Origin: Streptomyces sp. DG1A-41
Lineage (GTDB): Bacteria; Actinomycetota; Actinomycetes; Streptomycetales; Streptomycetaceae
Assembly: GCF_037055355.1 (NCBI RefSeq)
Contig: NZ_CP146350.1
Coordinates: 7,339,001-7,403,000 of the forward strand
Direction of reading: 5' to 3'
Length of the DNA: 64,000 nucleotides
Shown here: positions 26,568 through 35,719 of the stretch, one piece after another
Layout: each line of letters begins with the position of its first letter
How positions within the stretch are numbered: the first letter of the stretch is position 1
Position numbers and translations under genes: made by a program
The notes under the pieces: generated by a model
The model's input: only the letters and a program-made list of their open reading frames with translations
Told to the model about the DNA's origin: nothing
Databases searched by the model: none

Positions 26568-27562
26568 CCACGTACGCCGTCGTCATCCCCACCCTCGTGC
26601 GGGACACCCTCGCCGACTGTCTCGCCGCGCTCGCCGCCGCGACCGGGCCGCGCCCCGAGCAGATCGTCCTCGTCGACGACCGGCCCGAGCCCGAACCCGG
26701 AACACTGGAGCACCCGTTGACCGTCCTCGGTGACCTGCGGGAGCGCACCACCGTGCTCAGCGGCGGCGGACGCGGGCCCGCCACGGCCCGCAACACCGGG
26801 CTGCGGGCCGTGACCGCGCCCTGGACCGTGTTCCTCGACGACGACGTCCAGGTCGGGCCCCACTGGGCCGTCCAACTGGCCGAGGACCTCGCCGAGGCGT
26901 CCCCCGACATCGCGGGCGTCCAGGGCGTCATCGCCGTCCCGCTGCCCGGCGAACGCCGCCCCACCGACTGGGAACGCGGCACCGCGGGACTCGCCCGCGC
27001 CCACTGGATCACCGCCGACATGGCCTACCGCACCGAGGCGCTCAAGCAGGTCGGCGGCTTCGACGAACGCTTCCGGCGCGCCTTCCGCGAGGACGCCGAC
27101 CTCGCGCTGCGCCTCCTCGACGCGGGCTGGCGCATCCGGCAGGGCCGCCGCACCACCCGCCACCCCGTGCGACCCGCCTCCCGCTGGGTGTCCGTGCGCC
27201 AGCAGCGCGGCAACGCCGACGACGCCCTCATGCGGCATCTGCACGGACCCGACTGGTGGGACAAGGCGGTCGCGCCGCGCGGCCGGATCCGCAAGCACGC
27301 GGCGATCACCACCGCGGGCGTCGCCGCGTGCGCCCTCGCCGCCACGGGACACGGCCGGGCCGCCGCGGCCTGCGCGCTCGGCTGGGCGGCCGGCACGGCG
27401 GAGTTCGCCCGGGCCCGCATCGTGCCCGGCCCGCGCACCCGCGACGAGGTGACGACGATGCTGGCGACCAGCGTGCTCATCCCGCCCGCCGCGACCTGGC
27501 ACCGGCTGACCGGCGCCCTGCGCCACCGCCATGCCCCCTCCTGGCAGGAGGTGGCACGATGA
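26564..27562 (+). CDS. Family 2 glycosyltransferase
   Basis: A 332-residue GT-A fold glycosyltransferase. The N-terminal TYAVVIPTLVRDTLADCL is followed by IVLVDDRPEPEP, the nucleotide-sugar/metal motif FLDDDVQ (about 92-98), the acceptor-side FREDADLALRLLDAGW (near 188-203) and a C-terminal Ala-rich pair of possible membrane-associated helices (AAITTAGVAACALAATG). It overlaps the carbamoyltransferase stop and the next start by four bases each, so it is translationally coupled. The sugar donor is unknown. Confidence 0.9.
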   Translation: MTTYAVVIPTLVRDTLADCLAALAAATGPRPEQIVLVDDRPEPEPGTLEHPLTVLGDLRERTTVLSGGGRGPATARNTGLRAVTAPWTVFLDDDVQVGPHWAVQLAEDLAEASPDIAGVQGVIAVPLPGERRPTDWERGTAGLARAHWITADMAYRTEALKQVGGFDERFRRAFREDADLALRLLDAGWRIRQGRRTTRHPVRPASRWVSVRQQRGNADDALMRHLHGPDWWDKAVAPRGRIRKHAAITTAGVAACALAATGHGRAAAACALGWAAGTAEFARARIVPGPRTRDEVTTMLATSVLIPPAATWHRLTGALRHRHAPSWQEVAR

Positions 27563-28158
27563 GCCCGGTCAAGGCCGTGCTGTTCGACCGCGACGGCACC
27601 CTCGTCCACGACGTCCCCTACAACTCCGACCCTGACCGCGTACGCCCCGTCGAGGGCGCCCACGAGGCGCTCGCCCTGCTGCGCGAACGCGCCATCCGCA
27701 CCGGCGTCGTCACCAACCAGTCCGGCGTCGCGCGCGGACTGCTCACCGACGCCGACGTCCGCCGCGTCAACCACCGCGTCGACGAACTCCTCGGCCCCTT
27801 CGAGGTGTTCGCCGTCTGCCCGCACGGCCCCGACGACGGCTGCCATTGCCGCAAACCCCAGCCCGGCATGGTGCTGTGGGCGGCCGGGCGGATCTGCACC
27901 AACCCCGCCGACCTCGTGGTCATCGGCGACATCGGCGCCGACGTGGAGGCCGCCCGCCGCGCCGGCGCCCGCGGCATCCTCGTCCCCACCGCGCAGACCC
28001 GGCCCGAGGAGACCGCCGACGCGGACCATGTCGCCCCGGACCTGCTGACCGCCGTCCGCGCCGTACTGGACGGACCGCCGAGGGGCCGCGTCCTCGCCGA
28101 CGAACGCCCGATCCAGGAGGCCTACGCGGCCGGCCCGGGGCAGGGGAGGGACACGTGA
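27559..28158 (+). CDS. gmhB: HAD-family heptose-bisphosphate phosphatase-like protein
   Basis: A 199-residue HAD phosphatase of the GmhB/HisB-N type. The nucleophile motif is FDRDGTLVHD, then GVVTNQSGVARG, the four-ligand zinc site CPHGPDDGCHC with RKPQPGM, and the acidic VIGDIGADV. In ADP-heptose synthesis GmhB removes the 7-phosphate of heptose-1,7-bisphosphate. Assignment over histidinol phosphatase rests on gmhA and hldE in the same operon. It is coupled by ATGA overlaps on both sides. Confidence 0.88.
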   Translation: MSPVKAVLFDRDGTLVHDVPYNSDPDRVRPVEGAHEALALLRERAIRTGVVTNQSGVARGLLTDADVRRVNHRVDELLGPFEVFAVCPHGPDDGCHCRKPQPGMVLWAAGRICTNPADLVVIGDIGADVEAARRAGARGILVPTAQTRPEETADADHVAPDLLTAVRAVLDGPPRGRVLADERPIQEAYAAGPGQGRDT

Positions 28159-29146
28159 AGGCACTCGTCACCCGTCTCGACAGCTTCGGCGACGTCCTGC
28201 TCGCCGGACCCGCGATCCGCGCGGTCGCCGCCCGCGCCGACACCGTCACCCTGCTGTGCGGACCGCGCGGCGCGCCCGCCGCCCGGCTGCTGCCGGGTGT
28301 CGACGACATCCTCGTGTGGGACGCGCCCTGGGTGGGCTTCACGCCCCCGCCCGTCGGCCGCGGCGAGGTCGAGCTGCTCCTCGACACCATCGACGCCGAC
28401 ACCGCACTCGTCCTCACGTCCTTCCACCAGTCGCCCCTGCCGACCGCCCTGCTGCTGCGCCTGGCCGGCGTGGACTTCATCGCCGCCGACAGCGAGGACT
28501 TCCCGGGTTCCCTCCTCGACGTACGCCACCACCGCGCCCCGCACGCCCACGAGGTCGAGGCCGCGCTGGACCTCGCCGAGGCCGCCGGGTTCCCGCCGCC
28601 CGACGACGGCCGGCCCGAGTGCTCCCGCCGCCCGCCACCACCGGGCTCACCGGCCCGGAGCCGTACGTCGTCCTGCACCCCGGCGCCAGCGTCCCCGCCC
28701 GCGCCTGGAGCCCCGTGCGGTGCGCCGAGGTGGCGCGGGAACTGACCGCCGCCGGGCACCGCGTGGTGGTCACCGGCGGCGCGGGCGAGAGCGACCTGAC
28801 CGCGTACGTCGCCGGCTCGCACGCCCTCGACCTGGGCGGCCGCACCGGGTCCGCGGAACTGGCCGGCGTACTCGCGGGCGCCGACGCCGTCGTCACCGGC
28901 AACACCGGACCCGCCCACCTCGCCGCCGCTGTCGGCACCCCGGTCGTGTCCCTGTTCGCCCCGGTCGTCCCCGCCGAGCGCTGGCGGCCGTACGGCGTCC
29001 CGTACGTGCTGCTCGGCGACCAGGACGCCCCGTGCGCGGACAGCAGGGCGCGGGAATGCCCCGTGCCCGGCCATCCCTGCCTGGACACCGTCACCGCGCA
29101 CGACGTCGTGAACGCCGTCGAGAAGCTGATGGGGGAGGCCGCATGA
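28155..29146 (+). pseudogene. Family 9 glycosyltransferase (heptosyltransferase-like), frameshifted
   Basis: GT9 enzymes transfer heptose from ADP-heptose. The GTG at 28155 overlaps the gmhB stop and begins KALVTRLDSFGDVLLAGPAIRA, the classic GT9 N-terminus. The frame is lost at about 28615: after DDGRP the sequence should continue VLPPPATTGLTGPEPYVVLHPG, which is read after restoring one C in the CCC at 28614-28616. The C-terminal half then reads cleanly (VVVTGGAGESDLTAYVA, ADAVVTGNTGPAHLAAAVGTPVVSLFAP) to TGA at 29144-29146, overlapping the next ATG. The preserved overlap and codon use on both sides suggest a consensus error. Confidence 0.88.
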
Positions 29147-30093
29147 GGATCCTGCTCTGGCACGTGCACGGGTCGTGGACCACCGCCTTCGTGCAGGGCC
29201 CGCACACCTACGTCGTCCCCGTCACCCCCGACCGGGGCCCGGACGGGCTCGGCCGCGCCCGCACCTGGGACTGGCCCGACTCGGTCGTCGAAGTGCCGCC
29301 GGAGCGGCTGCGGGACGAGGAGATCGACATCGTCGTGCTGCAACGCCCGCACGAACTCGCCCTGGTCGACCGGTGGCTGGGCCGCCGCCCGCCGCTGGTG
29401 TACCTGGAGCACAACGCCCCGCACGGTGACGTGCCCGACACCCGCCACCCCGCCGCCGACATCCCCGGCGTCACGCTCGTCCACGTCACGCACTTCAACC
29501 GGCTGATGTGGGACGCCGGCCCGGCGCCCAGCACCGTCATCGAGCACGGCATCGTCGACCCCGGCCCGCTGTGGACCGGGGAGCTGAAACGCGCCGCCGT
29601 CGCCGTCAACGAGCCGCTGCGGCGCGGCCGTACCACCGGCACCGACCTGCTGCCGCACTTCGCCGAAGCGGCCCCGCTGGACGTCTTCGGCATGGGCACC
29701 GAGGGCCTCGCGGACCGGCTCGGCGTCCCCGCCGACCGCTGCCGCTCCCACGAACTCACCCAGGCCGAACTCCACTCGGCCATGGCGCGGCGACGCGTGT
29801 ACGTCCACCCCGTCCGCTGGACCTCCCTCGGCCTGTCCCTGCTGGAGGCGATGCACCTCGGCATGCCCGTCGTCGCGCTCGCCACCACCGAGGTCACCGA
29901 GGCCGTACCGCCCGGCGCCGGAGTGGTCTCCAACCGGATCGACGAACTGACCCGCGCCGTATGGGACTTCATCGCCGACCCGCTGCACGCGCGCATGGCC
30001 GGCGAGGGAGCACGGGCGGCGGCCCTCGCCCGCTACGGGCTGTCCCGCTTCCTGGACGACTGGGAGCGGCTGCTGAAGGAGGTGGCCCGATGA
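29143..30093 (+). CDS. Glycosyltransferase, GT-B fold
   Basis: A 316-residue glycosyltransferase. The N-terminus is RILLWHVHGSWTTAFVQG, and the acceptor-side region includes VYLEHNAPHGDVPDTRHP. The C-terminal GT4/GT1-like donor site has YVHPVRWTSLGLSLLEAMHLGMPVVA with the conserved Glu of the E-x7-E type motif. Such proteins are found next to GmhA/HldE genes in actinomycetes. The donor is unknown; a heptose or UDP-sugar is possible. It is coupled to its neighbours by ATGA overlaps. Confidence 0.85.
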   Translation: MRILLWHVHGSWTTAFVQGPHTYVVPVTPDRGPDGLGRARTWDWPDSVVEVPPERLRDEEIDIVVLQRPHELALVDRWLGRRPPLVYLEHNAPHGDVPDTRHPAADIPGVTLVHVTHFNRLMWDAGPAPSTVIEHGIVDPGPLWTGELKRAAVAVNEPLRRGRTTGTDLLPHFAEAAPLDVFGMGTEGLADRLGVPADRCRSHELTQAELHSAMARRRVYVHPVRWTSLGLSLLEAMHLGMPVVALATTEVTEAVPPGAGVVSNRIDELTRAVWDFIADPLHARMAGEGARAAALARYGLSRFLDDWERLLKEVAR

Positions 30094-31307
30094 GGATCGC
30101 CATGGTGTCCGAGCACGCGAGCCCCCTCGCCGCGCTCGGCGGCGTCGACGCAGGCGGCCAGAACGTGTACGTGGCCCGCCTGAGCGAGGAACTGGCCCGG
30201 CGCGGCCACGACGTGACGGTCTACACCCGCCGCGATGCGGCCGAGCTGCCCGACCGGGTGCCGCTGCCCGGCGGCGCCGTCGTCGAGCACGTACCCGCAG
30301 GACCGGCCGAGCCCGTCCCCAAGGACGAACTGGTCCCGTACATGCCCGGCTTCGGCGCCTGGCTGGCGCGCGCCTGGGCCCACCAGCGGCCGGACGTGGC
30401 GCACGCCCACTTCTGGATGTCCGGCATGGCCTCCCGGATCGGCGCCCACCCGCACGGCGTGCCCGTCGTGCAGACCTTCCACGCCCTCGGCACCGTCAAG
30501 CGCCGCCACCAGGGCCGGCGCGACACCAGCCCGCCCGAACGCGTCGGCATCGAACGGCAGATCGGCCGCGGCTGCGCCCGCGTCCTGGCCACCTGCGCCG
30601 ACGAGGTGCACGAACTGGCCGAACTCGGCGTGCCGCGCCGGCAGGTGTCCGTGGTGCCCTGCGGGGTGGACGCCGAGCACTTCCGGCCCGGGGTACGGCC
30701 CGACGGCGTCCCGGCACGCCGTGAGCGGCACCGGCTGCTCGCCTGCGGCCGGCTCGTCCCGCGCAAGGGCTACGACCAGGCCGTACGGGCCCTCGCCCGG
30801 ATCCCGGACGCCGAACTCCTCATCGCGGGCGGCCCCGCCGCCGACCGGATCGCCGACGACCCCGAGGCCCGGCGGCTGCGGCGGCTCGCGCGCAGCGCCG
30901 GCGTGGCCGACCGGGTGCGGCTGCTCGGCGCGGTCGACCCGGCCGGCATGCCCGCCCTGATCGGCAGCGCGGACCTGGTGCTGTGCACGCCGGTCTACGA
31001 GCCGTTCGGCATCGTGCCGCTGGAGGCGATGGCCTGCGGCGTGCCCGTCGTCGCCACCGACGTCGGCGGCCACCGCGACAGTGTCGCCGAGGGCACCACG
31101 GGCCGGCTCGTCCCGCCGCAGGACCCCGACTCGGTCGCCGCCGCCGTACGCGAACTCCTCACCGACGACGCGCTGCGCCGCCACTACGGCGGCGCCGGCC
31201 GCGACCGCGTCCTCGCCCACTACACCTGGCGGCGCGTCGCCGACGGCGTGGAGCAGGTCCACCGCCGGGTCCTCGCCGGACACGCACAGCAGAAGGAGGT
31301 GGCGTGA
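30090..31307 (+). CDS. Family 4 glycosyltransferase
   Basis: A 405-residue GT-B retaining glycosyltransferase. The N-terminal MVSEHASPLAALGGVDAGGQNVYVARL resembles MshA and sucrose-phosphate synthase-like GT4 enzymes. Further motifs are DVAHAHFWMSG, the donor-binding LLACGRLVPRKGYDQAVRAL, and the E-x7-E motif in YEPFGIVPLEAMACGVPVV. The product could be a glycan intermediate or a small-molecule glycoside. The start overlaps the previous stop, and the stop overlaps gmhA. Confidence 0.92.
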   Translation: MRIAMVSEHASPLAALGGVDAGGQNVYVARLSEELARRGHDVTVYTRRDAAELPDRVPLPGGAVVEHVPAGPAEPVPKDELVPYMPGFGAWLARAWAHQRPDVAHAHFWMSGMASRIGAHPHGVPVVQTFHALGTVKRRHQGRRDTSPPERVGIERQIGRGCARVLATCADEVHELAELGVPRRQVSVVPCGVDAEHFRPGVRPDGVPARRERHRLLACGRLVPRKGYDQAVRALARIPDAELLIAGGPAADRIADDPEARRLRRLARSAGVADRVRLLGAVDPAGMPALIGSADLVLCTPVYEPFGIVPLEAMACGVPVVATDVGGHRDSVAEGTTGRLVPPQDPDSVAAAVRELLTDDALRRHYGGAGRDRVLAHYTWRRVADGVEQVHRRVLAGHAQQKEVA

Positions 31308-32020
31308 TGACCGTGCACCCGCCCGTCACCGGGCACTGCGACGAACTGCAGGCCGCCCTGACCGCGTTCCGCGCCTCGGCACCCATCACCCAGCGGTGGG
31401 GCGAGAACCTGGCGGCCGTGCTCACGGGCGGCGGCCGGCTGCTGGCCGCGGGCAACGGCGGCAGCGCGGCCCAGGCCCAGCACCTGACCGCCGAACTCGT
31501 CGGCCGCTACCGCGACGACCGTCCGCCGTTCTCCGCGCTCGCCCTGCACGCCGACACCTCCAGCACCACCGCCATCGCCAACGACTACGGCGTGGACGAG
31601 GTGTTCGCCCGCCAGGTCCGCGCCCACGGCCGGCCCGGCGACGTCCTGATGCTGCTGTCCACCAGCGGCGCCAGCGCCAACCTGCTGTCCGCCGCGGACG
31701 CCGCCCGCGCGGCCGGGGCGCGGGTGTGGGCCCTCACCGGCCCCGCGCCCAACCCGCTGATGGCGGGCAGCGACGAGTCCCTGTGCGTCGAGGCCCCGAC
31801 GGGGGCCACCGTGCAGGAACTCCACCTGGTGGCGGTGCACATGGTGTGCGCGGCGTTCGACGCGGCGGTGGAGAACGGGAGCTGGCACAGGCGCGACGGC
31901 GACGGCCGGTGGCGTGAGGAGTACGGCCGGTGGCGTGACGCCAGCGGTGGTCGGCACGTCGGGGACGACGGCCGGCGGGGCCGCGACGGCCGGTGGCGTG
32001 ACGGCGACGGCAGGAGGTGA
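31307..32020 (+). CDS. gmhA: Phosphoheptose isomerase (SIS domain) with repetitive C-terminal tail
   Basis: A 237-residue protein. Residues 1-195 form the SIS fold of GmhA, which converts sedoheptulose-7-phosphate to heptose-7-phosphate. Motifs are LLAAGNGGSAAQAQHLTAEL, LHADTSSTTAIANDYG, VLMLLSTSGASANLL and the C-terminal QELHLVAVHMVCAAFD with the His/Glu expected at the active site. The final ~40 residues are an unusual Arg/Asp/Gly-rich extension with three GRWR units encoded by an exact 16-base repeat. Its stop is one base before the hldE ATG, with AGGAGGTGA between. Confidence 0.9.
   Translation: MTVHPPVTGHCDELQAALTAFRASAPITQRWGENLAAVLTGGGRLLAAGNGGSAAQAQHLTAELVGRYRDDRPPFSALALHADTSSTTAIANDYGVDEVFARQVRAHGRPGDVLMLLSTSGASANLLSAADAARAAGARVWALTGPAPNPLMAGSDESLCVEAPTGATVQELHLVAVHMVCAAFDAAVENGSWHRRDGDGRWREEYGRWRDASGGRHVGDDGRRGRDGRWRDGDGRR
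31902..32001 (+). repeat. Three exact 16-base direct repeats in the gmhA 3' end
   Basis: The unit ACGGCCGGTGGCGTGA occurs at 31902-31917, 31923-31938 and 31986-32001. The spacings of 21 and 63 bases keep the same reading frame, giving repeated GRWR residues. A partial copy (GACGGCCGG) lies between copies two and three. Confidence 0.9.
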
Positions 32021-32021
32021 C

Positions 32022-33386
32022 ATGAACGGCAAGGCACCGCTGGTCGTGGTCGGTGACGCGCTGCTGGACCGGGACGTGACCGGGCGCGCCGAACGGCTCG
32101 CGCCCGACGCGCCCGTGCCGGTCGTCGACGACTGCGGGGAGCGGACCCGGCCCGGTGGCGCGGCACTCGCCGCCTACCTCGCGGCCCGCGACGGCCGTGA
32201 CGTCACACTGGTGGCGGGAGTGGGCGACGACCCGGCCAGCCGCGCGCTGCGCCGCCTCCTGGAGCCCTGGCTCACCCTTGTCCCGCTGCCCCTGACCGGC
32301 CCCCTGTCCGAGAAGACCCGCGTCCTCGCGCAGGACCGTCCGGTGGTCCGTCTGGACCGCGGCGCGGGCCGCACCCGCGAGGCCACGGACGCCGCCCGCG
32401 ATGCCGTCCGCTCCGCGCCCGCCGTCCTGGTCTCCGACTACGGCCGCGGCACCGCCGACGCCCTCCGTGACGTCCTCGCCGCCCGCCCGCCGCTGGTCTG
32501 GGACCCGCACCCGCGCGGCGGCGCGCCCGTGCCCGGCACCCGGCTGGTGACGCCGGCCGAGAAGGAGGCCCACGGCCTCGCCCCGCAGGACGCAACCGCG
32601 CGCCGGGATTTGCACGCCGCCGCCCACAGCGCCGCCGCCCTGGTACGGCACTGGCGGGCCGCCGCCGTCGCGGTCACCCTCGGCGCCCGCGGCGCCCTGC
32701 TGTCCTACGGGGAGCACCCGCTGCTCGTCCCCGCGCCCGCCGCACACCCCGGCGACAGCTGCGGGGCCGGGGACCGGTTCGCCGCGACGGCGGCGGGGCT
32801 GCTCGCCGACGGTGACCTGGTCGCCGAGGCCGTCGAGGGTGCCGTCGCGGCCGCGACCGGTTTCGTCGCGGCGGGCGGAGCGGCCGCCGTACCGAGTGCG
32901 GACGCCGCACCGGCACCGCCGCCCGACGATGACGACCCGTACGCCCTGGCCGCCCGGGTCCGCGCCGCCCACGGCACGGTCGTCGCCGCCGGCGGCTGCT
33001 TCGACCTGCTGCACGCCGGACACGTCGGCCTGCTCCAGGCCGCCCGGCGGCTCGGCGACTGCCTCGTGGTGTGCGTCAACTCGGACGACTCGGTCCGGCG
33101 CCGCAAGGGCGGTGGCCGCCCGGTCAACCCGCTGGCCGACCGTGCCCGGGTCCTGCGCGCGCTGGCCTGCGTCGACGCGGTGGCCGTCTTCGAGGAGGAC
33201 ACCCCCGAGCGGCTCCTGGCCGACCTGCGCCCCGACGTCTGGGTCAAGGGCGGCGACTACGCGGCCGCCGACCTCCCGGAAGCCGCCCTCCTCCAGGAGT
33301 GGGGCGGCCAGGCGGTCCTCCTGCCCTATCTCGACGGCCGTTCCTCGACGGCCCTGATGGAACGGGCGGCGGAAGGAGCACGATGA
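32022..33386 (+). CDS. hldE: Bifunctional heptose-7-phosphate kinase / heptose-1-phosphate adenylyltransferase
   Basis: A 454-residue fusion in the same order as E. coli HldE. Residues about 1-300 are a PfkB/ribokinase fold (VVVGDALLDRDVTGRAERLAPD, VSDYGRGTADAL and the anion-hole GDSCGAGDRFAA). Residues about 320-450 are a nucleotidyltransferase (GGCFDLLHAGHVGLLQAAR with the HxGH-type site, VVCVNSDDSVRRRKG, VWVKGGDY). With GmhA and GmhB it completes a route to ADP-heptose. The ATG at 32022 follows a perfect AGGAGG. Kinase and adenylyltransferase motifs are intact, so the protein should be active. Confidence 0.93.
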   Translation: MNGKAPLVVVGDALLDRDVTGRAERLAPDAPVPVVDDCGERTRPGGAALAAYLAARDGRDVTLVAGVGDDPASRALRRLLEPWLTLVPLPLTGPLSEKTRVLAQDRPVVRLDRGAGRTREATDAARDAVRSAPAVLVSDYGRGTADALRDVLAARPPLVWDPHPRGGAPVPGTRLVTPAEKEAHGLAPQDATARRDLHAAAHSAAALVRHWRAAAVAVTLGARGALLSYGEHPLLVPAPAAHPGDSCGAGDRFAATAAGLLADGDLVAEAVEGAVAAATGFVAAGGAAAVPSADAAPAPPPDDDDPYALAARVRAAHGTVVAAGGCFDLLHAGHVGLLQAARRLGDCLVVCVNSDDSVRRRKGGGRPVNPLADRARVLRALACVDAVAVFEEDTPERLLADLRPDVWVKGGDYAAADLPEAALLQEWGGQAVLLPYLDGRSSTALMERAAEGAR

Positions 33387-34423
33387 CGCACCCGATGAGC
33401 CCGGCCGTGGGGGCGGACACCGAGGGCACGCGGCAGTCTGCTGCCATGACACCGGACACGGCACCCGACGCGATGCACCCCCGTCTCCTCGTCCTGCGCG
33501 CCCTGGGCCTGGGCGACCTCCTCGCCGGTGTCCCCGCGCTGCGCGCCCTGCGGCGGGCCTACCCCCGGCACGAGCTGGTACTGGCCGCCCCCGCCGAGCT
33601 GGGCCCGGTCGCCGAGGCGACGGGGGTTGTGGACCGGTTGCTGCCCGCCTCCGCGCCGGGGCGGGGCGTGCCGCGCTCGCTCGACTGGACCGGTCCGCCG
33701 CCGGACGTCGCCGTCGACCTGCACGGCAACGCACCGCCCAGCCACCGGCTGCTCATGGGGCTGCGCCCGCTGAAGCTGCTCGCCTTCGCGCACCCGGACA
33801 CGCCCGAGATCGACGGCCCGCCCTGGTACCCGGAGGAACACGAACGCGACCGCTGGTGCCGGCTGCTCCAGTCGTACGGCATCGACGCCGACCCGGGCGA
33901 CGTGTGCCTGCCCCGCCCGCGCACCGCCTCCCCGGCACCCGGCGCGGTCGTGCTGCACCCCGGCGCCGGGTCGCCCGCCCGCTGCTGGCCCGTCGAGCGG
34001 TACGCGACCGTCGCGGACCAGCTGCGCGCCCGGGGCCTCAGGGTCGTCGTGACCGGCGGCGCGGACGAGAGCGATCTCGTGGCCCGGCTCGTCAAGCAGG
34101 CCGGCCTGCCCGACACCGACGTGTTCGGCGGCGGCCTCCCCTTCGGCAGGCTGTCCGCCCTCGTCGCCGACGCGTACGCCGTGATCAGCGGCGACACCGG
34201 CATCGCCCACCTCGCGGTCGCTCACGCCACGCGCTCCGTCACCCTCTTCGGCCCGGTCGCACCGAGCCGCTGGGGCCCGCCGCCCAGCCCGCGCCACCGC
34301 GCGCTGTGGTACGGCCCGGAGGGCGACCCGCACGGCCGCCGTCCCGATCCCGCGCTGCTGCGCATCACCCCGGACGACGTCCTGCGCGCGGTCGACGAGC
34401 TGCCCGGCACCCGACACCCGTGA
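33383..34423 (+). CDS. Family 9 glycosyltransferase (heptosyltransferase-like)
   Basis: A 346-residue intact GT9 protein. About 30 residues of poorly conserved N-terminus precede LLVLRALGLGDLLAGVPALRAL, the GT9 start motif, so an internal ATG near residue 22 or 31 is possible. Further motifs are VAVDLHGNAPPSHRLL, VVLHPGAGSPARCWP, VVVTGGADESDLVA and ISGDTGIAHLAVAHAT. It is the second heptosyltransferase-like gene of the operon and probably adds ADP-heptose-derived residues to the glycan. It overlaps the hldE stop by four bases. Confidence 0.9.
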   Translation: MTHPMSPAVGADTEGTRQSAAMTPDTAPDAMHPRLLVLRALGLGDLLAGVPALRALRRAYPRHELVLAAPAELGPVAEATGVVDRLLPASAPGRGVPRSLDWTGPPPDVAVDLHGNAPPSHRLLMGLRPLKLLAFAHPDTPEIDGPPWYPEEHERDRWCRLLQSYGIDADPGDVCLPRPRTASPAPGAVVLHPGAGSPARCWPVERYATVADQLRARGLRVVVTGGADESDLVARLVKQAGLPDTDVFGGGLPFGRLSALVADAYAVISGDTGIAHLAVAHATRSVTLFGPVAPSRWGPPPSPRHRALWYGPEGDPHGRRPDPALLRITPDDVLRAVDELPGTRHP

Positions 34424-34437
34424 GGGGCACCCGCACG

Positions 34438-35350
34438 ATGACCATCCCGCTTCCGGACGCCACGGCCGTCGGCATCGTCATCGCCACCCGCAACCGCTCC
34501 GCCGCCCTCGCCGAGGCCCTGCGCCACCTCGTCGCCCTCCCCGAACGACCCCAGATCGTCGTCGCGGACAACGCCTCCACCGACGACACGCGCGCCGTGC
34601 CCGCCCGCGACTTCCCACACGTCCGCGTCCTGGCGCTGCCGTTCAACCACGGCGCCCTGGCGCGCAACTAGGGTGCCCGTGCCCTGGACACCCCCTACGT
34701 GGCGTTCAGCGACGACGACTCCTGGTGGGCGCCCGGCGCCCTGACCAGGGCCGCCCGCCTGTTCGAGAAACATCCGCGGCTCGGCCTCATCGCCGCCCGC
34801 ACCCTCGTCGGCTCCGCCGCGGACCCCGACCCGCTCAACGAGGTGCTCGCCGGCTCGCCCCTCGGACGGGCCGCCGACCTGCCCGGCACCCAGGTCCTGG
34901 GATTCCTCGCCTGCGCCTCCGTCGTCCGCCGCAGCGCCTATCTCGACGCGGGCGGCTTCCACCGGCTGCTGTTCTTCGGCGGTGAGGAGACCCTCCTCGC
35001 CTACGACATGGCCGCCCGCGGCTGGGGCGTCACCCACTGCCCGGACATCGTCGCCCACCACCACCCGGCGCCCCCGCCCCGCACCGGCCGCCCGGTCGTC
35101 CAGCGCCGCAACGAACTCCTCACCGCCTGGCTGCGCCGCCCTGTGCCCTACGCGCTCGCCACGCCGGACCGTGAGCCTGGCCCGCACGGTGCCGCGCGAC
35201 ACCGCGTCCCTGCGCGCCTTCGCCGAGGCGGCGGCCGCCCTCCCCTGGATCCTGCGCGAACGCCGCGTCCTGCCCCACGAGGCCGAGTCCCGCCTGCGCC
35301 TGCTGGAACCGGCCCAGCGCGCCTCGAAGGCCCGCCGCTACACGGGCTGA
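34438..35350 (+). pseudogene. Family 2 glycosyltransferase with an in-frame TAG and a downstream frameshift
   Basis: The N-terminus (GIVIATRNRSAALAEAL, VVADNASTDDT) and the following region (YVAFSDDDSWWAPGAL, FFGGEETLLAYDMAARGWG) are a typical GT2 GT-A domain. They are separated by TAG at 34669-34671 in the same frame, within LARN(stop)GARAL. A second lesion near 35160 shifts the frame by +1, after which TVSLARTVPRDTASLRAF and LPWILRERRVLPHEAESRL restore the C-terminus to TGA at 35348-35350. With two independent lesions, real inactivation is more plausible here than elsewhere, but the window's indel pattern advises caution. Confidence 0.85.
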
Positions 35351-35372
35351 ACCCGCACCGGCCGGTGCGGGT
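35351..35372. terminator. Bidirectional terminator between convergent genes
   Basis: A perfect 22-base palindrome (ACCCGCACC and GGTGCGGGT around GGCC) starts immediately after the GT2 stop and lies before the DUF3040 stop. It would serve transcripts from both sides. Confidence 0.7.
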
Positions 35373-35398
35373 CCGGTCGCCGGGTCAGCGGTGGACGC

Positions 35399-35719
35399 TC
35401 AGCTCCCGCACCACCGGCACATCAGCCGGAACACGGCGAACAGCGTCGGCGGCCACGTGACGGCGAACGCCCAGATCACCCCCGGCTCGGAGGTGACCAT
35501 CCCGGCCACCATCAGCCCGACCGACACCGCGAGCAGGACCGCCACGGTCCAGACGCGGGGGCGGTAGGAGCCGAGGCGGTCCAGGAGGCGGGCGGGGTCG
35601 GGACGGCGGCTCAGGCGCAGGGTGCGCAGCCGGCGGTCGAGGCGGCGGTCTCGGCGCAGCGCGCGTTCCATCTCGTCGAGGATGCGCTGCTCGTTCTCGG
35701 GAAGTCGGCCGATGGACAC
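35399..35719 (-). CDS. DUF3040 family small membrane protein
   Basis: A 106-residue actinobacterial protein. The N-terminal signature GRLPENEQRILDEMERAL is followed by a basic stretch and two membrane segments (VWTVAVLLAVSVGLMVAGMV, VIWAFAVTWPPTLFAVF). The GTG at 35719 follows GGAAGGAG and is preferred over an upstream GTG-type start at 35800. Function is unknown for the family. Confidence 0.82.
   Translation of the reverse strand: MSIGRLPENEQRILDEMERALRRDRRLDRRLRTLRLSRRPDPARLLDRLGSYRPRVWTVAVLLAVSVGLMVAGMVTSEPGVIWAFAVTWPPTLFAVFRLMCRWCGS

Noticed and set aside
24909..31307. Antibiotic biosynthetic cluster including the carbamoyltransferase
   Set aside because: CmcH/NodU enzymes occur in antibiotic clusters, but no core scaffold enzyme is nearby; glycosyltransferases and heptose genes favour a glycan.
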